A stretch of 64,000 nucleotides of DNA from Phytomonas francai (lineage: Eukaryota > Euglenozoa > Kinetoplastea > Trypanosomatida > Trypanosomatidae): the NCBI GenBank assembly GCA_001766655.1, contig MJCC01000003.1, positions 714,212 through 778,211 on the forward strand, read 5' to 3'. Below the pieces are notes generated by a model. It was not told the origin of the DNA, did not search any database, and saw only the letters and a list, made by a program, of their open reading frames with translations. Below, piece by piece: positions 1 to 7,352 of this stretch. The translations under genes and the position numbers were made by a program. Positions within the stretch are counted from its first letter, which is position 1. Each line of letters opens with the position of its first letter.

Positions 1-225
1 TTGGTTCCAGCAAATAATACATATTGCTTTACTATGTCCCTCGAGAGTTTGGTTAATGGAAAGGGTACAGTTTTTCTGTGCTTGAGTCCCATTGTTAAAC
101 TTCATAACTTTAAGCAAGCCCCCTTCGCCGCCGCAGGCAAACCAGCCTTGACTTTCATTCCAGCTAACAGCAGTTATAGGAGTCCCGCTTGGGATTGCAA
201 TTCGCTTGCTGAAGTAGGCAAACAT
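1..225 (-). CDS. IFT121: IFT121/WDR35 intraflagellar transport protein, N-terminus only (cut by window edge)
   Basis: The first 75 codons of a leftward gene whose remainder lies beyond base 1. The ATG at 225 opens with MFAYFSKRIAIP, followed by AVSWNESQGWFACGGEGG and later SINQTLEGHS. This is the characteristic start of the IFT-A subunit IFT121 (WDR35): a short leader, then the first WD40 blades. IFT121 is a peripheral subunit of the IFT-A complex for retrograde transport in cilia and flagella. The match to the family N-terminus, including the CGGE(D/G)GLLKV stretch and the NQTLEGHS blade end, is seen directly; the rest of the protein is inferred. No break is seen in the visible part. A rightward 90-codon frame over the same bases starts with TTG and is a shadow. 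Confidence 0.9.
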   Translation of the reverse strand, partial: MFAYFSKRIAIPSGTPITAVSWNESQGWFACGGEGGLLKVMKFNNGTQAQKNCTLSINQTLEGHSKAICIICWNQ

Positions 226-793
226 CTCTGCAGCTATTTGTTTAGTGTTGTGGCAGTTTCTTTTTTAATTTGATAGCGATGACCTTTCCCAAGACAGGAA
301 AGGGTTGGTCCAGGGGGAAAAATCCACTTAGTTAGTATTGAATGTTCCCTTTTTTGCTCTGTTTTCTGCCTTTAGATCCAGTCTGCGAGAAAGACGCACA
401 AGCACAAAAGCGGCTTTATCTCTTCACCAAATGTACCCCTCTCCAGTAGTATGAGTAACTTGGTAAAACAACAACAACTATGTGAGATAACAAAGGTAAA
501 GAAAAGGAGAAAGCAAAAACAAGTGCGGCTTTAATCATGGTTTTTTTTTTCCAGCATGCATACACGTTACGAAAACGACGCAAAGACGTTACGGGGTCAT
601 GAAAACACGATCCCGTAACGGAATGCCCCGTTCGCATGAAACAGCGTTGTCATGTAGCTTGTTTTATTAATAAGGAAAAAAAATGGTAAATATTTCTACT
701 CGAGATTCATAAAATTAAATTAAACAAACGAAAAAAAAACTCTATGGGGTAAAAGGAGAATGAACCGATACGATTGGTATCGGTCATCTCCTT
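226..793. other. Spacer between IFT121 start and H2B stop
   Basis: Carries the 3' UTR of H2B and the trans-splice region of IFT121, both read leftward. It holds the H2B hairpin (750-796) and a second inverted repeat (587-595 with 612-620). No tRNA or other gene is seen. Short frames at 416-637 look non-coding. Confidence 0.6.
587..620 (-). repeat. Inverted repeat in H2B 3' UTR
   Basis: CGTTACGGG (587-595) pairs perfectly with CCCGTAACG (612-620) across a 16-base loop. A further partial copy of the CGTTACG core lies at about 564-571. In the leftward transcript this would form a 9-bp stem about 175 nt downstream of the H2B stop codon. Confidence 0.6.
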
Positions 794-796
794 TTA
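750..796 (-). promoter_or_regulatory. Long hairpin overlapping the H2B stop codon
   Basis: Bases 750-771 and 777-796 are reverse complements over 20 pairs, interrupted only by two single unpaired A residues on the 750-771 arm (around 759/760 and 763/764). The loop is 5 bases (772-776). On the leftward transcript the 5' arm begins with the TAA stop of H2B (796-794), continues through AAGGAGATG and ACCGATAC, turns at CAATC, and returns. The terminal 8-bp stem with its 5-nt loop starts 10 nt after the stop. The structure is seen directly; a role in histone mRNA stability, translation termination or cell-cycle control is inference. Confidence 0.65.
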
Positions 797-1132
797 GTGG
801 GCCGCGTTGGACACGGCCTTCGTGCCTTCCGCCATGGCATGCTTCGCGAGCTCCGCGGGGAGAACCAGACGGACGGCCGTCTGGAGCTCGCGGGCGCCCA
901 GCGTGCGCTTCTTGTTCACCCGCACCAACGTCGCGGCCTCCGTCGCGATGCGCTCGAAGAGGTCGTTCACAAAGGAGTTCACGATCTTCGTCGTGCGGCC
1001 GCTCAAGCTCATCTGCTTGTTAATGGCCTTGAGGGAGCGGCTGACGTAGACGTTCCAGCTCTGCTTGGGCTTGCGGCGGTGGGTGGTGCTGGAGTGCTTG
1101 GCTTTGTGAACGGATGACTTCGGGGTGGCCAT
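794..1132 (-). CDS. H2B: Histone H2B
   Basis: A 112-residue core histone of the kinetoplastid type, which is shorter and more divergent than animal H2B. After a basic tail (residues 1-27) come the histone-fold helices: [14 protein letters not shown], the loop [23 protein letters not shown], and [22 protein letters not shown]. It pairs with H2A in the nucleosome. Start ATG at 1132 is preceded by an A-run and a trans-splice acceptor about 20 nt upstream. Many trypanosomatids keep H2B in tandem arrays; here one copy is seen between IFT121 and SLU7. Its stop codon lies inside a long hairpin (750-796). GC-rich codon use fits high expression. Confidence 0.97.
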   Translation of the reverse strand: MATPKSSVHKAKHSSTTHRRKPKQSWNVYVSRSLKAINKQMSLSGRTTKIVNSFVNDLFERIATEAATLVRVNKKRTLGARELQTAVRLVLPAELAKHAMAEGTKAVSNAAH

Positions 1133-1465
1133 TTTTTTTTTTTTTGCGTAAGCTGATGGTTAAGTGAAGAGTGAAAATAAGCTGGCTTTTGGAAGACCTG
1201 AGTGTAGGATCTTTCCGGTAAGTAAAAAAGAAAAGAAAGAATCCCAATTGTTTTTGTTTGAGCATCGAGAAGAATAAATATACCTCAATTATACACGTAT
1301 ATATATACACACAAGCACATGTTTTATGACACATTTTTTTTTTTGCCCCCCACCCACCCCCTCGGGTCGATTGACCTTGAAGTAAAAACGTGGTGGCGCA
1401 GAGTTATACGAACCTTTTTCTCCCCCTTTACAGCACCTCCTTCGCACAGTATCCGCGATTCGGTA
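1133..1465. other. Spacer H2B / SLU7
   Basis: Holds the H2B acceptor and the SLU7 3' UTR. A T-run plus C-rich run lies at about 1332-1361, and a TATA-type microsatellite at about 1297-1308. No gene is seen. Confidence 0.5.
1153..1180 (-). promoter_or_regulatory. Probable spliced-leader acceptor of H2B
   Basis: Read leftward, a pyrimidine-rich stretch (about 1180-1161, TTTTCACTCTTCACTT) is followed by the AG at 1154-1153, 21 nt before the H2B ATG. Thirteen A residues lie directly before the ATG. The layout is typical of kinetoplastid trans-splice sites; the exact AG is inferred. Confidence 0.5.
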
Positions 1466-2857
1466 CTATTCTCCGTCCTTCTGGCTTATTTTTGACGCAC
1501 ATGGAGAATCCTTTTCGCATCCATGGCAGCACTTAAAGCCCCATGAAAACTTCTCCGTGTTGAAATAACTACCAAAGCAGTATTCGTGATCGCCATACCT
1601 GGTGACGTCGTGATGCAAGAGCCCCATCAGCTTCTCATGAACTCGCATGAGATGTTTTTCCTCTGTTTGCATGGCAGAGCTGCCGGATGGGGAAGGGGTC
1701 GACGCGCTTCCACCCTTTTGGTCGTTTTCGGTTGCACACGTCGCCACCAGTACTGCCGCAGTCCCCGAGGCAGAGCCCCCTGACAACGGGGAGAGGGATC
1801 TCTGTGCAATGTTGCGAGTGTTTTCATCAACAGAGCTTCCATATAGTGAACGAACAAGCGAGTTCACGGCGAGTTCTCTATCGTCCGAATTTCGACCTCC
1901 AACCTTCTCGTTCTGTGTGCCTCCGTCTGAAGTCATCCCCCCATCCTTGGTTTTCGATGCATCTTCCTCCCCTTCAACCCTTTCCAGGCCCTTTTCTCGA
2001 CCCAATTGCTCGTCCAGTGTGAAATCGACAAAAGTCTTTGACTGTCCCGTCAGGTAGCGGTGCTGGAACTCCACATAGTTGTAATAGTCCCCAGACCGAT
2101 AACGCTCTAGGTCACCCTGGAAAAGTCTCGTGGGATCATGCGCGTTGGGATTTTCCCGCATAACCCCCATTTTGGGATCAAAGAAGATGTCCTTTTCGTC
2201 TAAATTTTCCAAGTATTTTGGAAGGGGCTGAATTTCAAGCCCGCCGTGCTGGGCAGCTAGTTTAGCGAAGGCATCCTCAGGTCTAGCCCGCTTGCTCGGG
2301 TTGCCTTCTCCGTCGCGATCCGGCCCCTCGTCCCGCTCTTGAGAGGCCTGGCGGAGCAAATTCACGCCCGTCTGCCCCACAAAGCGCTCGCGCTTGGGCG
2401 CGGGTGCCCGGCCCGCGTCCACCAGCGGGCCCACCCCCCGCGCATCCCCCCCGCCGTACCGCGCGCCCACCCTCTTCTTCGGCAGGAAGCAGTGCGGCGT
2501 CTTGTGCGTGCGGGAGCCGCAGTTCGCGCAGGCCCCCGCGACGTACCGCGCGGCCTGCCCCACCCCCCCTTCCCCCGTCGTCGTTGTCGTCGTCGTCGTC
2601 GTTGTTGTCGTCGTCTGCGCGGGGTCGGGCCGCCGCTGGTGGTCGAGGGTGGGGCCGTCGACGCCGTAAAACCACGGCGCCCGCGCGATCGACGCCGGCA
2701 CGTTCGCGCGGATCGCCCGCCCGCTCACGGCGTCGACGGCGAGCGGGGCGAGGCCGAACTGCCGCTTCTCGTCGAGCTCCCGCTGCTCGCGCAGGAGCTG
2801 CCGCGCGGAGACCGGCGGCCGACGCGGCTCCCCCCCCTCCTTCGACGGCGGCGGCAT
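1466..2857 (-). CDS. SLU7: Pre-mRNA splicing factor SLU7-like, zinc-knuckle protein
   Basis: A 463-residue protein from the ATG at 2857. The frame stays open upstream to 3115 but that part is low-complexity and UTR-like. SLU7 acts in the second catalytic step of splicing, helping 3' splice-site choice, in the nucleus. Seen: ARAPWFYGVDGPTLDHQ near residue 58, which matches the family PWYYG...PTLKHQR stretch; a CCHC zinc knuckle C110-C113-H118-C123; the downstream KKRVGARYGG; a conserved middle FFDPKMGVMRENPN; and a C-terminus ending FGSYFNTEKFSWGFKCCHGC, which matches the SLU7 tail motif of GSYW followed by WGYKCCHS. A run of 13 threonines (about residues 82-94) precedes the knuckle. Most splicing in these organisms is trans-splicing, so it probably serves spliced-leader addition. 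The 5' half is much more GC-rich than the 3' half. Confidence 0.88.
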   Translation of the reverse strand: MPPPSKEGGEPRRPPVSARQLLREQRELDEKRQFGLAPLAVDAVSGRAIRANVPASIARAPWFYGVDGPTLDHQRRPDPAQTTTTTTTTTTTTTGEGGVGQAARYVAGACANCGSRTHKTPHCFLPKKRVGARYGGGDARGVGPLVDAGRAPAPKRERFVGQTGVNLLRQASQERDEGPDRDGEGNPSKRARPEDAFAKLAAQHGGLEIQPLPKYLENLDEKDIFFDPKMGVMRENPNAHDPTRLFQGDLERYRSGDYYNYVEFQHRYLTGQSKTFVDFTLDEQLGREKGLERVEGEEDASKTKDGGMTSDGGTQNEKVGGRNSDDRELAVNSLVRSLYGSSVDENTRNIAQRSLSPLSGGSASGTAAVLVATCATENDQKGGSASTPSPSGSSAMQTEEKHLMRVHEKLMGLLHHDVTRYGDHEYCFGSYFNTEKFSWGFKCCHGCEKDSPCASKISQKDGE

Positions 2858-3355
2858 TCGTGCGAGGGTGTCGTCAACTAGTGCGGCGGCGATCCCCCCC
2901 CCTTTTTTTTTTTCCTGTTTTGTCTGTGCCTCCGCTTCGTGAATTCGGCGAAATAAAAAAAAAAGGAGTGGGGACGGAGATGGAGGGGACCTTTGTTGAT
3001 AAAAGCGGATCACCAGGGTACAAAGGGTCCGAATGAAACCCACAACAACAACAACAACAATCTTCACCTTTACACGTATAGATGAGATAATAATATGAAA
3101 CACCAAAGTCTCCAAAACAAAGAATCACAGCTTATTCTCAGAGCCACAGAAGGGCAAAACACCAAAAGGCAGGTCTACCCTATTCCTATACTTCGCTTTT
3201 CCGTGTAAAGGTGAGCCCAGGACCGTGGGGGAAAAAAGAAATCAACGGCTTCCGTTAGACCTTGTGTGAGTGTATATTCGCAATAAATTACGCTACATGT
3301 GAACAAGGAGGGCTTGTCCCTTCTCCATACTTTTCCCCAGCGCAGTGTCTTACGT
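2858..3355. other. Spacer SLU7 / helical-repeat gene
   Basis: Contains T- and C-runs at about 2895-2915, which read leftward are an A/G-rich tract, and a CAA repeat at about 3042-3060, which reads leftward as a TTG-rich pyrimidine tract. No gene is seen. Confidence 0.4.
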
Positions 3356-4996
3356 TTATGTGCCACGGGAGATGTAGAGCTGGTACAATGGAGGGCAAAT
3401 ATTCGGTCCATACACATCGAATATCTCCTCTATTTCTTCGCTGCCGGTGGGATCCGAAAAGAACTCCTGGTGCAGCGTCAGACAGCGATTAAACACCGCT
3501 GTTAAGATCTGCGGCTCGCGGATGTGAAACTTTGCCAACGACCACAACAGCCGCCGCGCCTCCCCCGCATCGAGAAAGCGGCAGACGTACGGACTGCGCT
3601 CCGATAGCGCAATCGCGATATCCTCCTGGAAAAAATTCGTCCGCGCAAAGGCGTGGATGGTGTTGACGAGATCGCGTGGTTCGAATTGGTCGGCGATGGA
3701 GGCGGCATGCGAGGCCAGACGTTTGAACAGCTCCTCGTCCTTGAGCCCGAAGTGGGCGAGCGCGGTAACGGTCTTGGCGATATCCTTGGAGTCGTGGTCC
3801 TGGACGACGGCTAGGGAGCGCTCAGCGAGGTTGTCGAACAGTTCTGGGTTGTTGATCCCAATTCGCTGGAATGCCGAAAGCGTGGTGCTGATATACTGTG
3901 CGTTAAACTCATCAATTAGCTCAACGGCTCGGTTTGTGAGGACACCGAATAGCTGGTCATACCGGATCCCAAAGCAAGCGAAGGCCTGAAACATTATGGA
4001 CACTTGCTCCGCATTCATTTGGTCGACGTACTCCATCGCTTTGCTGGCAAAGCGCTTACTCAGCTTTACATCCTTCAGCCCGGCCTTTGAAAAGGCAAGA
4101 ATCAGAGGCACCAGTTCATTCACGGTAACACGCTCCCGCAGTGATATGGCGCGGCGGGCGATCACGTTGTAAACATTCTTATCCTGAAAACGCAACCTTG
4201 AGAAGGCATTGGATAGAATAACCAAATGCGACGCTTCAAACTCCCCTACGCGTGCGAGAGTCTGAATGCGTGTGGAAAGCAGACTAAATAACTTTTCGTG
4301 ATGAATTTTCGTCTTGGAGAAGGCGCTGATGATGTTTGTGACCCCTTTGGCGTCGAGGTACCTCGCGTTGCGGGTGGCCTTTACGGCTTGCAGCTCGATC
4401 ACTTCCCTCGCGTCCCGCGACTTGAGGGTCGCACAGGCGGTCACGACGATGGGCAAAACCTCCAAATTGATAAACTTGTCGTTCTTCAAACAGTAGTCGA
4501 CGCACTCGCGCACCAGCCTGGCGTCGCTCTCCATCCCAAAATAGACAGCAGTGTTAAGGAGGAGGGCAACGGAGCGGGCGTCGATGGTTTGCCCAGTAAT
4601 CGAGGTCGCGAAAAGGACGCGGCGGGCCTGCTGGGCGAGCATGGGGCCCCCGCCCCGCTCCTGATGAAGCTTCTTCATCTGGAGCGCCTCAACGGCGATG
4701 CTGCGCGCGGACAGCTGAGAGCCGTGGGGGGCGCTGGGCAAGGCTAACTCACCCCCAAAGATCCTGGCCACATCGCCGTTTAAAGACAGCGGCGTGGGCC
4801 TCGCAACTGCACTGGCGACCGCGTTCGAGGAGGCCACAGCGACACTGTCCGAGGGAAGATCCTTTCCCGTGGGTGTGGTGTCGTATTGCCACCGCCTACT
4901 AGTGTTCAAACCAGACCGCCATACAACCCGCGCTGCTATCACCGCTCGCATGGAACGACCTTGAAACTCCGTAAGAGACCCTTTCAGAGCCCTCAT
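3356..4996 (-). CDS. Mitochondrial helical-repeat protein (OPR/FASTK-like repeats)
   Basis: 546 residues. The N-terminus (MRALKGSLTEFQGRSMRAVIAARVV) is rich in Arg and hydrophobic residues and poor in acids, as in mitochondrial presequences; Met1 (4996) and Met16 are both possible starts. From about residue 150 to the end it is a tandem of roughly 36-residue helical hairpins with recurring signatures such as A-F-S-K/R, H-A-F-A-R and ELF..L..R. Such repeats resemble the octotricopeptide/FAST-kinase type of organelle RNA-binding proteins; no C-terminal RAP domain is seen. Kinetoplastid mitochondria use many repeat proteins in RNA editing and mitoribosome assembly, including the ARM/HEAT-type editing factor MRB10130, but I cannot assign it to one. 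RNA binding is inferred from the family. Confidence 0.75.
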   Translation of the reverse strand: MRALKGSLTEFQGRSMRAVIAARVVWRSGLNTSRRWQYDTTPTGKDLPSDSVAVASSNAVASAVARPTPLSLNGDVARIFGGELALPSAPHGSQLSARSIAVEALQMKKLHQERGGGPMLAQQARRVLFATSITGQTIDARSVALLLNTAVYFGMESDARLVRECVDYCLKNDKFINLEVLPIVVTACATLKSRDAREVIELQAVKATRNARYLDAKGVTNIISAFSKTKIHHEKLFSLLSTRIQTLARVGEFEASHLVILSNAFSRLRFQDKNVYNVIARRAISLRERVTVNELVPLILAFSKAGLKDVKLSKRFASKAMEYVDQMNAEQVSIMFQAFACFGIRYDQLFGVLTNRAVELIDEFNAQYISTTLSAFQRIGINNPELFDNLAERSLAVVQDHDSKDIAKTVTALAHFGLKDEELFKRLASHAASIADQFEPRDLVNTIHAFARTNFFQEDIAIALSERSPYVCRFLDAGEARRLLWSLAKFHIREPQILTAVFNRCLTLHQEFFSDPTGSEEIEEIFDVYGPNICPPLYQLYISRGT

Positions 4997-5474
4997 TCTG
5001 CTTCTGTTGTTTCTAAATTCTTAGTTCCTTCTAAGAACACTAAAACCTTCGTCTAGAATTCCACTGACTTCCCTTCCCAGAGAAAAAAAGATAGTGAATC
5101 CTTCTAAATTGGCGTTTTTCCCTTTTCCACGATGAAAGTATTTACACCCACAAAAATTGGTCCCAGCTTCACAAGAAAAAAATGTAAATAAAATGAAACA
5201 AAATAAGGAAAGATTTAAACAAACACCGACAGAACGGATGAAATCCAAAACGATCCAAATGATTACCTAATGAGCTCTTCTTTGACTCATCAAAATGCGT
5301 TTGTCCTAACTTCGGTAAGACTAAGAAGCACCATCTAACCGAAAAAGATAAACAAGAGCGATACGTGACGACAGGAGAAGGTAAACACTTATCTAATTGC
5401 GAGAATGATAATCAACATGGAGGGATAAGACTTGGGAAAGAGAAATTCATAACCCAATTGCCCTTTCCGGAGTG
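4997..5474. other. Spacer
   Basis: AT-rich 5' region of the repeat-protein gene and 3' region of the methyltransferase gene. A 75-codon leftward frame at 5021-5248 looks non-coding. Nothing else is seen. Confidence 0.4.
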
Positions 5475-6587
5475 CTAATTTCTTTTTTTTTGTTCATTTT
5501 CAGTTTGAGAGGACACAAATGCATCGCGCTCCTTCAGATTGACTCCCGTAGGACGAAACACCACACATTTAAAAGGTGTCACGTACAGCTCCCGCGGTAC
5601 GCGTTGCAGGATACGATCCTCACGGCTAAGTCGTGACATTGCATCCACCTTTTCCTCACAACGAACAAAGTAGCCCTCTGAAGTTGGGAAAAAATACTCA
5701 AGTTCTTTATGTGATAACGAGTAGGGTGGCCCACGAACCTTGTTGCCTTTCACCCTACCGGTGCGAAAAATACCCTCCACGTAAATAATCCCGTCATCCT
5801 TCAGCGCCTGTTTCAACAAATACACGTAGTTTGGGCGCTGATCACGGTTAAGCGACGTCATGGCTTGCCGTTCATAAATGATGTCAAACTTTTTGCCTTT
5901 AAGAGGACCGTCCCACAACGACGGTGAAAAAAAATCGTCCCAGTGGATATGAACGCGTTTGTACGCCTCTATCGGCAATAAAAGCTCTGTGCGTTCCACC
6001 AAGGAGCGCACCGCCGTTTGAGATGCCTCTACACCATGCACATCGTAGCCTTGCATCCCCATGGTGCGTATGATCAACGAGTCTCCACACAGAGGCACCA
6101 GCACCGCAGGCGGCGACTTTAGCTCACCATCCTTTGTCTTGCAATCCACTCCCTGTGCGACTTTGGGGTTCGGGTTGGACGCGATAAATGTTTCGGCCGT
6201 CGACAAGTCCCGCCCAGTCTGCGCGCGCAGAAAGTGGTAGACGCTTTTGTAAAAGTCGCTGGCGGTCTCGCCGGCGCGCCATAGGGTGTTCCCCTTGCGC
6301 CACTCATTTTCCCACCACACCGGCGACGTCCGCGGCATCGCCGAAGGAGGAACGGGCACGAATTTTTTGTGCATCGCCTCCTGAATCTCATCCCAGAGCC
6401 ATGGGCCTATGAAAAACGCGGCGCCGATGATTACTCCCGCCGCAGCCGCCCATCCCTGGAGGCGGGACGCCGTCATCGCCCGCAGAGATATCTTCGCGGG
6501 CACGTGCTTCATGCGGACCCGATTGTACAGAACTTGGTCACGCATCTCACCAGGACTCTGGTATCGACGGCTACTCAATTTCAGCAT
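5475..6587 (-). CDS. Membrane-anchored TPMT-like SAM-dependent methyltransferase
   Basis: 370 residues from the ATG at 6587. A basic N-terminus is followed by one hydrophobic segment at about residues 44-65 (WAAAAGVIIGAAFFIGPWLW). The methyltransferase domain then shows the thiopurine S-methyltransferase family landmarks: WWENEWRKGNTLW (91-103), the SAM-binding VLVPLCGDS (162-170), the acidic loop GVEAS (185-189), DDFF (217-220), DIIYERQAM (235-243) and GPPYSLSHKEL (287-297). It probably transfers methyl groups to a thiol, selenol or other small nucleophile; the substrate cannot be read from the sequence. The N-terminus suggests anchoring in a mitochondrial or ER membrane with the enzyme on one face. 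Family members are usually soluble proteins of 200-250 residues, so the anchor and the roughly 90-residue N-terminal extension are unusual. Confidence 0.85.
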   Translation of the reverse strand: MLKLSSRRYQSPGEMRDQVLYNRVRMKHVPAKISLRAMTASRLQGWAAAAGVIIGAAFFIGPWLWDEIQEAMHKKFVPVPPSAMPRTSPVWWENEWRKGNTLWRAGETASDFYKSVYHFLRAQTGRDLSTAETFIASNPNPKVAQGVDCKTKDGELKSPPAVLVPLCGDSLIIRTMGMQGYDVHGVEASQTAVRSLVERTELLLPIEAYKRVHIHWDDFFSPSLWDGPLKGKKFDIIYERQAMTSLNRDQRPNYVYLLKQALKDDGIIYVEGIFRTGRVKGNKVRGPPYSLSHKELEYFFPTSEGYFVRCEEKVDAMSRLSREDRILQRVPRELYVTPFKCVVFRPTGVNLKERDAFVSSQTENEQKKRN

Positions 6588-7352
6588 TTTGATAAGCGCA
6601 CCTTTCTCCCTCCTTTATGATCAACGGCAGGCCTCTTTTTACCTTCTCGTGAAAGTCGGCCCCCTTTCTAGTAGTTTATATTTTTAGACCCAGTGCATTG
6701 AGGAAGAAAACACAGAAAAAAGTCATAATACACAGTAGTACGAAAAGTATTAACGAGAAAAAACTCATTTATTTTGTGCTTGGGCATATATATATATATA
6801 TATATACCACTAAGATGCGTCAGATCACCAATTGCGAATACCTGTTTAACTTGCAAAAGAATAAAAGCAAGTACACCTCTGCAAATATGTTGTGATAAAC
6901 AGCAATCTATGCGCGATAGGAAAACATCCAGGTGGTGGATGGCATATCCCATATACAACCTGTAATGTCTATTCCACTTTTGTGTCTAAACACCTAGTCT
7001 AAGGGAATCAATAGGAGTATTCTGGCAGCGTCTTCACATTTTCCACAATAAAAATGTTTATAACTGCCGTCGTTGGAATGAATAGAGATTCAAGAATAAA
7101 ATACCCCATGTAATGCATTATTCCTTAATTATCATCAGGGTTATTTTGGAGGCAGGCAATCACCCTCACATAGAGTGAGCACGTCACCTCCTTTTTCCTG
7201 AAATACTAACAATAACAGCAACAACAAAAATAAGTAAATAATTATATAGATATATAAGGCAGTCGTAATAGTGCAAAACATTTGAAAACTAAATGAGGCG
7301 AAAGGGAAACTATATTGAAATAAATAAAGTACAACACCCAAAGTGGCTTTAA
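6588..7352. other. Spacer with TA microsatellite
   Basis: AT-rich. A (TA) run lies at about 6786-6806. A leftward 66-codon frame at 7141-7341 is poly-Leu/Ile low complexity and is judged non-coding. Confidence 0.4.

Noticed and set aside
2575..2615. GTC/GTT triplet repeat as a CRISPR-like or satellite repeat
   Set aside because: It is the poly-Thr codon run of SLU7 on the other strand.
2858..3115. 86-residue N-terminal extension of SLU7
   Set aside because: Low-complexity Ile/Val/Lys stretch from CAA repeats and homopolymers; the family-like sequence begins at the ATG at 2857.
7141..7341. 66-codon leftward hydrophobic frame as a small membrane protein
   Set aside because: Poly-Leu/Ile from AT and CAA repeats; no charge pattern, no flanking support.
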